Below, in pieces: positions 7,838 to 12,992 of a stretch of DNA of 14,864 bases. A model generated the notes under the pieces. That model worked only from the letters and a program-made list of their open reading frames with translations. It was not told the origin of the DNA and made no database searches. The position numbers and the translations under genes are program-made. Each line of letters opens with the position of its first letter. Positions within the stretch are counted from its first letter, which is position 1. This DNA comes from Alphaproteobacteria bacterium (GTDB lineage: Bacteria; Pseudomonadota; Alphaproteobacteria; RF32; CAG-239), in NCBI GenBank assembly GCA_017477035.1, contig JAFUXW010000169.1, positions 1 through 14,864 on the forward strand, in the 5' to 3' direction.

Positions 7838-7951
7838 TTGAAAAGTGACTATGGTAAGCTCCGGTTAACCGCAAAAACGCAAAATTTCCAGCAGTTACAT
7901 ACTTCGGGGAATTTGGGCGAGTCAATTGAAATAATTAAGGGGTATTTATGA
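7838..7951 (+). pseudogene. possible 3' remnant of a gene preceding the nuclease-like gene
   Basis: An open frame of 37 codons with no ATG (first possible start TTG 7838) and an in-frame stop just before it. The peptide contains SDYGKLRLTAKTQ and ends LGESIEIIKGYL. Its stop overlaps the ATG of the next gene by four bases (ATGA), the hallmark of a coupled gene pair. It may be the tail of an upstream operon partner whose beginning was lost near the tRNA. The family is not recognised and chance cannot be excluded. Confidence 0.3.
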
Positions 7952-8352
7952 TTAAACAAGTTATCAACGTCAAAAAATTGTTATTGCAGCGCAATGCAAT
8001 AATTGAAGAACTTAAAGCGAGAAAAATTATAAGAACGTATAATAATCTTATTGGAGATTTGGCGGAAAAATTATTTGAAAAAGCAAAGGGATGGAAATTA
8101 GAAAATAATTCTCTTGCAGGATATGATGCAGAGAAATGTGGTATAAAATATCAAATAAAAGCTCGGATGAGTGATAAAAATTTTGGAATTAGAAAGGCTG
8201 GAATAATAGAATATAAAAAACTTTTTAAAATGAAAGAATGCCGTTATTCTAAACACGTCAAAGGACATAATTTATCTTTAAATATCAATAAACTTTCTTG
8301 TTGTTATGAAGATGTTACGATTGATATAAGCACTGCCTTATTATCTTTATAA
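7948..8352 (+). CDS. restriction-endonuclease-like protein, probably internally shortened
   Basis: A 134-residue basic protein. Residues 31-73 contain YNNLIGDLAEKLFEKAKGW, then NSLAGYDAEKCGIKYQIKAR. This order (GD-x-AE, then S-x-x-GYD, then Y-Q-I-K-x-R) is what I know from PD-(D/E)XK-type nuclease-like proteins near restriction and defence genes; E36, D60 and the QIK lysine would be the active-site positions. In those relatives, a segment of some 25-40 residues (a strand with LFD) separates the QIKxR motif from a C-terminal part reading like FGVLRAALVP...SKHVNG...DVT. Here FGIRKAGIIEYKKL follows only four residues after the motif, so the middle seems to be missing in frame. ATG follows TAAGGGG. 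Function as a nuclease is doubtful. Confidence 0.6.
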   Translation: MIKQVINVKKLLLQRNAIIEELKARKIIRTYNNLIGDLAEKLFEKAKGWKLENNSLAGYDAEKCGIKYQIKARMSDKNFGIRKAGIIEYKKLFKMKECRYSKHVKGHNLSLNINKLSCCYEDVTIDISTALLSL

Positions 8353-8357
8353 TGTCG

Positions 8358-8640
8358 CTATTTGCTGCCTTTTAGCTGCCATTTTAAACAATTTCTATAG
8401 AGGGATATTAAGGTTGCCGTTAAGAAGTTGTTGACGAGTTTCGGGGAGATGTAGACATCGGAATGGTTTTATCACTGTGTAAACCCAAGCCGTAATGGTC
8501 TTGGTGCGGGTGTGAGATTAAAATACCGAGCAAGTAATCTGTTTTTTGCTTTAGTCCTTTAATATCAGGCAATAAATCGGCGGTATTTTCTTCCGCATCC
8601 AATGGTAAGCCTAAATCTACGATTAGCCGTTCGTCGTGGC
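8358..8640 (-). pseudogene. frameshifted fragment of an MBL-fold metallohydrolase
   Basis: Minus-strand reading from about 8640 gives ERLIVDLGLPLD, then ISHPHQDHYGL, which holds the HxHxDH zinc motif of metallo-beta-lactamase-fold hydrolases. After KTIP the frame shifts near 8453-8457: the other frame continues VYISPKLVNNFLTA, which is the expected IPVYxS continuation in this family. The original frame ends at 8420, and the shifted one stops at 8358-8360. The N-terminus and the rest of the enzyme are absent. It is therefore a dead fragment, flanked by pieces of other genes. Confidence 0.6.
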
Positions 8641-8742
8641 GGTAATGTCGCTCGTGTAGCTAAAGAAAAATTTGAAGAAGAAACCGGTCAATCTGTAGTT
8701 ACCGATGAGAACTATCTTCCGAAGAAAAAAGAAATAAAATAG
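8632..8742 (+). pseudogene. C-terminal remnant of a DinD-like (damage-inducible protein D) gene
   Basis: Only the last 36 codons remain, reading RRGGNVARVAKEKFEEETG, then QSVVTDENYLPKKKEIK and a stop at 8740-8742. The pattern GG-x-x-A-x-x-A-[KR]-x-x-x-E-x-x-TG-x-x-V-[VI]-x-x-x-N-[YF]-LP is the characteristic tail of DinD proteins (Bro-N-related, SOS-induced in E. coli). There is no start codon or upstream domain: the sequence before 8632 belongs to the MBL remnant on the other strand. It marks another decayed gene in this island. Confidence 0.5.
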
Positions 8743-8859
8743 GTATTAAAAATATTGATTAATTATACAAAATATATCTAGTCAAAAATTAATTTATCTT
8801 TTATAGACTATTTAAATAAGTCTAACAAAGATGAACATGCAAATTATTCGTTGATATCT

Positions 8860-9861
8860 TCAATAATTTATAAAACTTTTTTTGATTATATCAGATAGTT
8901 GTGTAAAATCATTATTATCTGCAGTTTCCAATGCAGTATAATATTCAAATTTGTCTATGAAAGGGTTTTTAATCCATTGTTTTGTTAGCATATGTGCCTG
9001 ACTTATTAATATTGTACGTGATACTCTTCCGTTACCGTCATAAAAAGGGTGTATTTGTAAAAAACGAGTATGAAATTTTGCAAGTTCCATGCATTGTTTT
9101 TCAATTGTATCATTCTTTCCTTGAAACATATAGTTATTCCATTTTTTTAATAATAAAGAAAGTTCTTTTTGTATTTTAGGAGGCTTGGTTAAAATTAATT
9201 TTGAAGTATTTATTCTACACCCTCTTGTTCCAAGCCATGCATCAATTTGTCGATATACTCCGACAAGATAATCAGGATAAAAATCACTCATAATGGCTTG
9301 ATGTAATTTCTTTATTGTATCCTCTGAAATATCATATTCTACATATCTTACATAGTCATATAATTCCATATTAAAAGCAGGTTTTAATAATTTTAAAATC
9401 TCATCAATTTTATTATCAATCGAATTTGTGGTTTTAGCTATATAATCAATTAGTTTACCTTGATCTTTAATAGAAGAAGCCAATTGAGACTTAAGATTAT
9501 TTTCTAATTTTTTTATAATATTTGTGGGATTAAATTTTTTTTCGTGTTGATTTTTATATTTTTGTAAAACTTTAACTGTATAAGTTTTTTCATCTGAATC
9601 AATCACTTTATGGTGTTCTGGGCAAAGCAAAATAAGATTTTCTATGCTTCTTCTTTTTTCATTTGTCCATTCATTATCATTGATAAAACGTTTTCCTCCT
9701 TCTTGTGCAGCTACAATATGGCAAATCTCCCCAACAACGATCCCTTGACTGTTAACTATAGAATTGCAACACCCGGGGAATGCGCACATATTACCAGATT
9801 TAGCAAATAATTCTTTTATTGTATCAGATTTAGGGTTTAATCTTTTTATCTCTTTATCCAT
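8860..9861 (-). CDS. HNH nuclease-Fic domain fusion protein
   Basis: A 333-residue, apparently intact protein of unusual architecture. Residues 20-90 are an HNH/treble-clef nuclease module: C26 and C31 (CAFPGC) pair with C80 and H83 (CPEHH) for zinc, with GEICHIVA (H48), N75 in ENLILLC and H84 as HNH positions. Residues 100-160 are charged and helical, probably a coiled coil. From about 165 there is a Fic domain with the full motif HPFYDGNGRVSR (271-282). A proline-containing segment (LILTKPPKIQKELSLLL, 222-238) matches the Fic beta-flap region. Fic proteins transfer AMP or other groups from nucleotides to target proteins. No [ST]xxxE[GN] inhibitory helix is evident. ATG 9861 follows AAAAGGATACTGT. 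It stands alone, very AT-rich, among remnants of defence-type genes, so transfer is likely. A defence or toxin role is inferred. Confidence 0.88.
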   Translation of the reverse strand: MDKEIKRLNPKSDTIKELFAKSGNMCAFPGCCNSIVNSQGIVVGEICHIVAAQEGGKRFINDNEWTNEKRRSIENLILLCPEHHKVIDSDEKTYTVKVLQKYKNQHEKKFNPTNIIKKLENNLKSQLASSIKDQGKLIDYIAKTTNSIDNKIDEILKLLKPAFNMELYDYVRYVEYDISEDTIKKLHQAIMSDFYPDYLVGVYRQIDAWLGTRGCRINTSKLILTKPPKIQKELSLLLKKWNNYMFQGKNDTIEKQCMELAKFHTRFLQIHPFYDGNGRVSRTILISQAHMLTKQWIKNPFIDKFEYYTALETADNNDFTQLSDIIKKSFINY

Positions 9862-9918
9862 ACAGTATCCTTTTTTATTTTTATGTAGTAACTCTACATT
9901 TTAATTTCTTACAAGAGC

Positions 9919-9947
9919 AGATTAAAGTAATACCAAAAAAGAATCAA
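9919..9947 (-). promoter_or_regulatory. putative promoter of the HNH-Fic gene
   Basis: Read on the minus strand: TTGATT (9947-9942), 17-base spacer, TAATCT (9924-9919), about 58 bases before the ATG. The match to consensus is moderate. Confidence 0.4.
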
Positions 9948-9977
9948 TTAAATTGTTTCTGTTAGTTTATGTAAAAA

Positions 9978-10104
9978 TTCCCTGTTCTTTGTTTTAAATT
10001 CCCTGATAATTTTTGGGGTTTGAAGGTACGAGTGTTAGTATTTACAAGCACTTTGATGTAAAATACCTCATCGAATCCGTGCAAATTTCCCTGTAGATTC
10101 CCTG
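9978..10104. repeat. four copies of TTCCCTG
   Basis: Exact copies start at 9978, 9999, 10087 and 10098. Two pairs are spaced 21 and 11 bases apart, close to whole helical turns. Read on the minus strand, the first pair encodes the phrase REFKTKNREF in frame. Similar phrases occur at junctions of decayed mobile elements in alphaproteobacteria (recollection, not checked). It may be binding sites or remnant DNA. Confidence 0.45.
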
Positions 10105-10170
10105 ATATTGTGGGTAATGAGTAAGCAGCTTTAGTATGCCGGAGACCGTAAAGTTTTTCTACACCGCCAA

Positions 10171-10207
10171 ATACAACAGCCCCGCTAAAAGCGGGGTTTT
10201 GTTGTAT
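10171..10207. terminator. strong rho-independent terminator / extended inverted repeat
   Basis: CCCCGC (10180-10185), loop TAAAA, GCGGGG (10191-10196), then TTTT; ATACAAC (10171-10177) and GTTGTAT (10201-10207) extend the inverted repeat. The T run follows the plus-strand stem. No plus-strand gene is visible upstream, so it may have ended a transcript of lost or non-coding DNA. Confidence 0.75.
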
Positions 10208-10233
10208 GTGTTGAGTAGAGTAAGGATTTGAAG

Positions 10234-10256
10234 CCTAGGTACGCAAAGTACCTAGG
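10234..10256. repeat. 9-bp hairpin sharing sequence with tRNA-Ser
   Basis: CCTAGGTAC (10234-10242), loop GCAAA, GTACCTAGG (10248-10256). GTACCTAGGG (10248-10257) also occurs in the tRNA gene at 7727-7736. The reverse complement of 10234-10244 equals tRNA bases 7725-7735. See findings. Confidence 0.55.
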
Positions 10257-10781
10257 GCTGAAGGAAAGAAAAATATCCGGTGGACATTTTTTTAACGACA
10301 GGCGAAGTTCGCTTATGAGCCAGTTAGAGGCAGCGACGTACAGCGATTAACTGCGAACAAGCGCCCGAAGCAATACATTGTATTGCAAGTAGCAGAATAA
10401 AATCATCAAAACCACGACGTTTAACAATGTTTCGCTCATTTATAACTCTCATTTCATGCAGATCAGCCATTTGTGATATTACTAAATAAATACGGATTTG
10501 TGGATATTCCTTCTGCACCGACAAAACCACATCATAGATATCAACTTCGTATCCCACACACACAAATTATACCGTTACAGGTAATGGTTGTTGACAACTA
10601 CAAACTATGAATCAGTATAAGAAGTAGTCCGTTTTATTCAAGCATCGCATTATTTTGCTGGCCCCGCCAATTCGGTGAGCCCATAAGACAACGTAACTTT
10701 TGTTAAACACAACAAAAAATATATTTACAAGTTACCCTTTTCCGACTACAATATTGGCAGATTTTAAGCGGGAGTATTGCT

Positions 10782-10946
10782 ATGGATATGAACATCTTAA
10801 TGTATATAATCGGGGCACTGGTAGTGTTCTACATTATAAAATCATCAATCAAATTTGCATTTACCATCATAATTTTGGGTGCTCTCGGATATGCTGTGTA
10901 TACATATATTTGGCCTATGCTACAGCCCATGCTTAATAATATGTGA
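10782..10946 (+). CDS. small membrane protein, 54 residues
   Basis: A short gene starting MDMNILMYIIGALVVFY. It has two hydrophobic segments, roughly residues 5-19 and 25-44, separated by KSSIK, and a polar tail ending PMLNNM. ATG 10782 is preceded by GGGAG with a 7-base spacer, a good ribosome binding site; a possible promoter TTGTTA-N16-TATTTA lies upstream. A longer open frame (10700-10936) on the same strand is off-frame and lacks these signals, so the small protein is preferred. Its stop is two bases from that of the convergent gene. It has the size and shape of a two-helix membrane peptide; the function is unknown. The membrane protein at 11380 is similar in composition and may be related in role. 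Confidence 0.6.
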   Translation: MDMNILMYIIGALVVFYIIKSSIKFAFTIIILGALGYAVYTYIWPMLQPMLNNM

Positions 10947-10948
10947 CC

Positions 10949-11269
10949 TTAAATCCGTGTTTTAAAATAATATTCTACACTATTATCCAAATAACTTACC
11001 AGTTTACTGTAGTTTTCCGGTAAATTGCTTATTTTGAATTCGTCATTTTTATCAAAATGAAACAACAAACACTTCAATATTTGTCCGTATACATAATTAA
11101 TGTTCTGCGCAGTGCGACTGATATCCACTTCTTCATCAGCCAACACACGAATTGCAGCGTATAATTTTTTAAATGCATTATTGTTAAATTCTGATTTATT
11201 ATGCAAATAATGTAAAAAACTGCCGTTTTTCATTTCAACATTATCGATTAAAATGTCTTTTGCACTCAT
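10949..11269 (-). CDS. small protein resembling polymorphic-toxin immunity proteins (Imm41-like)
   Basis: A 106-residue, probably cytosolic, helical protein. The run NGSFLHYLHNKSEFNNNAFKKLYAAI (residues 15-40), then YVYGQILKCLLFHFDKNDEF (59-78) and NLPENYSKLVSYLD (82-95), reminds me strongly of immunity proteins of the Imm41 type found beside polymorphic toxins, which share an FLxYLHxxxxFxxxxFxxLY start, a YxxILKxLxYHFDxxD middle and LPENYxxxxxxLD. This is recalled from memory and unchecked. No toxin gene is adjacent, so it may be an orphan immunity gene. ATG 11269 follows AAGAGGTTAGTT. The stop lies two bases from that of the small membrane protein. Alternative: a conserved hypothetical protein of other function. 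Confidence 0.6.
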   Translation of the reverse strand: MSAKDILIDNVEMKNGSFLHYLHNKSEFNNNAFKKLYAAIRVLADEEVDISRTAQNINYVYGQILKCLLFHFDKNDEFKISNLPENYSKLVSYLDNSVEYYFKTRI

Positions 11270-11317
11270 AACTAACCTCTTAAAACCTCAATATATAAAA
11301 TGCAATTAAAAAAATCG

Positions 11318-11346
11318 TTAACAAATTCATTCTTTTATATTATAAA
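11318..11346 (+). promoter_or_regulatory. putative promoter of the membrane protein at 11380
   Basis: TTAACA (11318-11323), 17-base spacer, TATAAA (11341-11346), 33 bases before the ATG. Confidence 0.55.
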
Positions 11347-11379
11347 TAAACTAACATAAAAAGCAATAAAGGAGTTGTT

Positions 11380-11763
11380 ATGATTGCACGAGTAGTGATA
11401 GGAATTTTGCTGGGATATGTTTTAATTGCTTATTGGCCACTGATTTGGCAATGTATGCCATACTTGTGGCCTGTTATTTTATTAGTGGTGGCTTTTTTTG
11501 CCCTACGCACACTACCGGTATTAGCAGAACCTTTAGGCTACGGATTGTTGGCAGCTTTGCTATGTTACATTATTTATCTGCTCTTAAAACATAAAGGAAA
11601 ACTTAAAGACATGATAAAAAACGTCAAAAACAGCAAAAAACAACTTCCGGTAATAAACATTAAACGACATCCGCAAATAAGTATTCTTTTAACGTTAACA
11701 CTTTACACTTTGGGCGTAACTCTGGCAATCTATATCCTGATTTTGCTGATTTATGTGCAATAA
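11380..11763 (+). CDS. hypothetical four-helix membrane protein
   Basis: A 127-residue integral membrane protein. Hydrophobic helices lie at about 3-20 (VVIGILLGYVLIAYWPLIW), 26-42, 51-68 (GYGLLAALLCYIIYLLL) and 100-125. A basic loop between the third and fourth helices (KHKGKLKDMIKNVKNSKKQ) suggests it is cytoplasmic. ATG follows AAAGGAG with a 5-base spacer, and a good promoter lies upstream. It is divergent from the immunity-like gene and directly followed by the promoter of the structured RNA. I do not recognise a family and assign no function. Confidence 0.7.
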   Translation: MIARVVIGILLGYVLIAYWPLIWQCMPYLWPVILLVVAFFALRTLPVLAEPLGYGLLAALLCYIIYLLLKHKGKLKDMIKNVKNSKKQLPVINIKRHPQISILLTLTLYTLGVTLAIYILILLIYVQ

Positions 11764-11771
11764 ATTTTTAC

Positions 11772-11799
11772 TTGCAATTTAATACAGTTTATTTAATAT
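11772..11799 (+). promoter_or_regulatory. putative promoter of the structured RNA
   Basis: TTGCAA (11772-11777), 16-base spacer, TAATAT (11794-11799), just after the stop of the membrane protein gene. Its -35 is identical to that of the tRNA-Ser promoter. Confidence 0.55.
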
Positions 11800-11805
11800 A
11801 GCACT

Positions 11806-11956
11806 TGCAGATAAGAAGTTATCTGCGGAGTGTCACAGCTCCTCACATTAAATAACTCCTCTAACGGGGAGCTTGCTAAATATATTGAATAGGCAAGACT
11901 GTATGTGACAGTTGTGAACTCCCCACCTTGAAGAGATTTAAGGTGGTTTTTGTTTT
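11806..11956 (+). ncRNA. probable structured non-coding RNA or attenuating leader, unknown class
   Basis: About 150 nt bounded by a promoter and a terminator, with many paired segments. P1 is GCAGATAA/TTATCTGC (11807-11814 with 11819-11826, loop GAAG). A long-range stem pairs GGAGT (11827-11831) with ACTCC (11918-11922), and GTCACA (11832-11837) with TGTGAC (11904-11909). Inside it are GCTCC/GGAGC (11838-11842 with 11868-11872) and CTTGC/GCAAG (11872-11876 with 11893-11897). GGGGAG (11866-11871) can instead pair with CTCCCC (11919-11924), which would break both the closing stem and the base of the terminator: a switch-like geometry. I match it to no known riboswitch, 6S, tmRNA or SRP RNA. Thirteen bases past the T run, AAGGAG begins a short reading frame, so a cis-acting leader is plausible. 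Confidence 0.55.
11923..11956 (+). terminator. rho-independent terminator at the end of the structured RNA
   Basis: CCACCTT (11923-11929), 10-base loop, AAGGTGG (11940-11946), then TTTTTGTTTT. Confidence 0.88.
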
Positions 11957-11968
11957 ATTTAACAAATT

Positions 11969-12010
11969 AAGGAGTTTGAAACTATGTCAAAAAATCAAAA
12001 TTTCTTTTGA
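11969..12010 (+). pseudogene. ribosome binding site and first eight codons of a lost gene
   Basis: A perfect AAGGAG (11969-11974), 9-base spacer, then ATG at 11984. The frame reads MSKNQNFF and stops at 12008-12010. Directly after, the sequence belongs to the truncated lysozyme copy on the other strand. The simplest reading is a gene start, governed by the leader upstream, whose body was deleted when the neighbouring DNA was rearranged. A genuine leader peptide is an alternative. Confidence 0.35.
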
Positions 12011-12138
12011 TTATCATAACCGCTTACACCGTTTAACCTGTTTGTTACATTCTGCACATTAACGCTGATGTCCGAATTTCCGAAACCGTAGTTATCGTAG
12101 GCGTTATCACTCCAAAAGTTGGTGCCGACTAATAAATT
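11995..12138 (-). pseudogene. N-terminal fragment of a duplicated GH108-lysozyme gene
   Basis: Minus-strand frame reading LVGTNFWSDNAYDNYGFG, then NSDISVNVQNVTNRLNG, and ending VSGYDNQKKF with a stop at 11995-11997. It is nearly identical to the beginning of the lysozyme frame at 13914-13820, with a 64-base exact match at DNA level. Of six differences in the LVGTN-to-NA part, four are synonymous, which indicates past selection as protein. The muramidase domain is absent and no start codon is seen. It is a truncated copy left by a tandem duplication. Confidence 0.6.
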
Positions 12139-12146
12139 TTATTGAC
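12031..12146. repeat. duplicated segment, copy 1 (with 13815-13935)
   Basis: Direct repeat of about 116-121 bases. Bases 12039-12102 are identical to 13823-13886. The rest, up to the -35 of the following secreted-protein promoter, is diverged but alignable. Confidence 0.9.
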
Positions 12147-12169
12147 AAGTGTAGTATATAAAATATTAT
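12142..12169 (+). promoter_or_regulatory. putative promoter of the first secreted-protein gene
   Basis: Perfect TTGACA (12142-12147), 16-base spacer, TATTAT (12164-12169), 22 bases before the GTG start. The -35 lies at the end of the duplicated segment. Confidence 0.62.
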
Positions 12170-12191
12170 AAATACAACCGGAGGAAAAATT

Positions 12192-12989
12192 GTGAAAAAG
12201 TTTGTTTTTATTTTGGGATTTTGCTTAGCGTTCAGTACAAATGCACGGGTGCAAGATATTAATCAAAATCAACCGGAGCAGAAAAGAAGTGATATTTCTT
12301 ACAGAAAATGTGAAGATTTGTTAATGCCGACAAAAGTGGCTGATAAACCGTTGTTGTCGTTATTTACCGATATCAAAATCGCCGAACTGACCAATAATTG
12401 CTTTATGCAGAAAATAAAAGAAATTTCAACTCCTAAACAATTTGAATATTATGAGATAACATACAGATCGCTTGCTGTTATCTTTAATGCAATATTATAT
12501 TATAAAGGAAAACCTTTTGAACAAAAGGTTGCTGTCGAGGAGTTATTGTACCGGTTTCAAAGTTATTTTTATTCTGAACTTACGGGTAACAAAGATTTTT
12601 CTATACCTAATCAATATTCATTGGATAATTCTTTACATCACCGTATCATTTATAAAAACATAGAGCGTCTGGTAATGGAACTGAGTAACTTAGAGACCAG
12701 AAGAAATGTACGCCGCGCATGGTTTTTAGCGGAAAACGGTATGGGTAATTTTTTTTACTATTCAGGGTATTCCGGTAAGGAACATTTTAATGCGTTAATA
12801 GATAAAAAAACTGAATTTATGAAAACAATGTATCAATTGTTAATGTTATTAAAACACAATAAATATTTTATGGATCCGAATAATTCCGTGCAATTTTTCA
12901 ATGATTGCTCAGAATGGGAAATTATGACTGGTGAAAATGTCTCAGGATGGGGCACAAATAACTTATCATGCCCCATTCCATTTCCTTAA
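12192..12989 (+). CDS. hypothetical secreted protein with signal peptide
   Basis: A 265-residue protein starting with GTG at 12192, preceded by GGAGG with a 7-base spacer. Residues 1-19 (MKKFVFILGFCLAFSTNA) are a clear Sec signal peptide with cleavage likely after STNA, so the mature protein is periplasmic or outside the cell. The mature part is polar and largely helical, with no repeats. Cysteines near positions 40, 69, 238 and 260 could form disulfides. I recognise no domain. It is divergent from the truncated lysozyme copy and converges with the second one (three bases between stops). It occupies the same position as the secreted gene at 13983 relative to the duplicated segment, which suggests a linked role with the lysozyme (inference). 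Confidence 0.75.
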   Translation: MKKFVFILGFCLAFSTNARVQDINQNQPEQKRSDISYRKCEDLLMPTKVADKPLLSLFTDIKIAELTNNCFMQKIKEISTPKQFEYYEITYRSLAVIFNAILYYKGKPFEQKVAVEELLYRFQSYFYSELTGNKDFSIPNQYSLDNSLHHRIIYKNIERLVMELSNLETRRNVRRAWFLAENGMGNFFYYSGYSGKEHFNALIDKKTEFMKTMYQLLMLLKHNKYFMDPNNSVQFFNDCSEWEIMTGENVSGWGTNNLSCPIPFP

Positions 12990-12992
12990 AAA

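Larger units (their letters stand above)
9862..10781. other. 920-base stretch without a convincing gene
   Basis: It holds, in order, the HNH-Fic promoter region, four copies of TTCCCTG (9978-10104), a strong hairpin terminator (10171-10207), a hairpin echoing the tRNA-Ser sequence (10234-10256), and further palindromes such as GCAATAC with GTATTGC near 10373-10390. An open frame of 79 codons on the minus strand (10563-10324) has no recognisable family, and its 3' half lies on the palindrome-rich part, so I do not call it a gene. The stretch looks like mosaic debris of mobile or repeat DNA. Confidence 0.6.

Noticed and set aside
9610..9810. Plus-strand open frame opposite the HNH domain
   Set aside because: It lies wholly antisense to the conserved HNH motifs and has no start signals; it is an off-strand reading.
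10150..10169. TTCTACACCGCCA as the 3' end of another tRNA gene
   Set aside because: No matching acceptor, T arm or anticodon arm is found upstream; only the last bases resemble a tRNA end.
7668..10260. An intact integrative element or prophage
   Set aside because: No integrase, recombinase, transposase or phage structural gene is present, and the candidate repeats are only 8-11 bases long.
10324..10563. Minus-strand 79-codon open frame starting MCVGYEVDIYD
   Set aside because: A TATAAT lies before it, but no family is recognised, no clear ribosome binding site is seen, and its C-terminal part lies on palindromic repeat-like DNA. The middle looks protein-like, so a gene fragment remains possible.
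10700..10936. Plus-strand 78-codon open frame starting MLNTTKNIF
   Set aside because: It overlaps the 54-residue membrane protein in another frame, has no ribosome binding site, and its composition (many Y, C, H, N) is that of an off-frame reading.
11806..11956. Structured RNA as 6S RNA or tmRNA
   Set aside because: The 5' and 3' ends do not form the 6S closing stem with a central bubble, and there is no tRNA-like end or tag frame for tmRNA.
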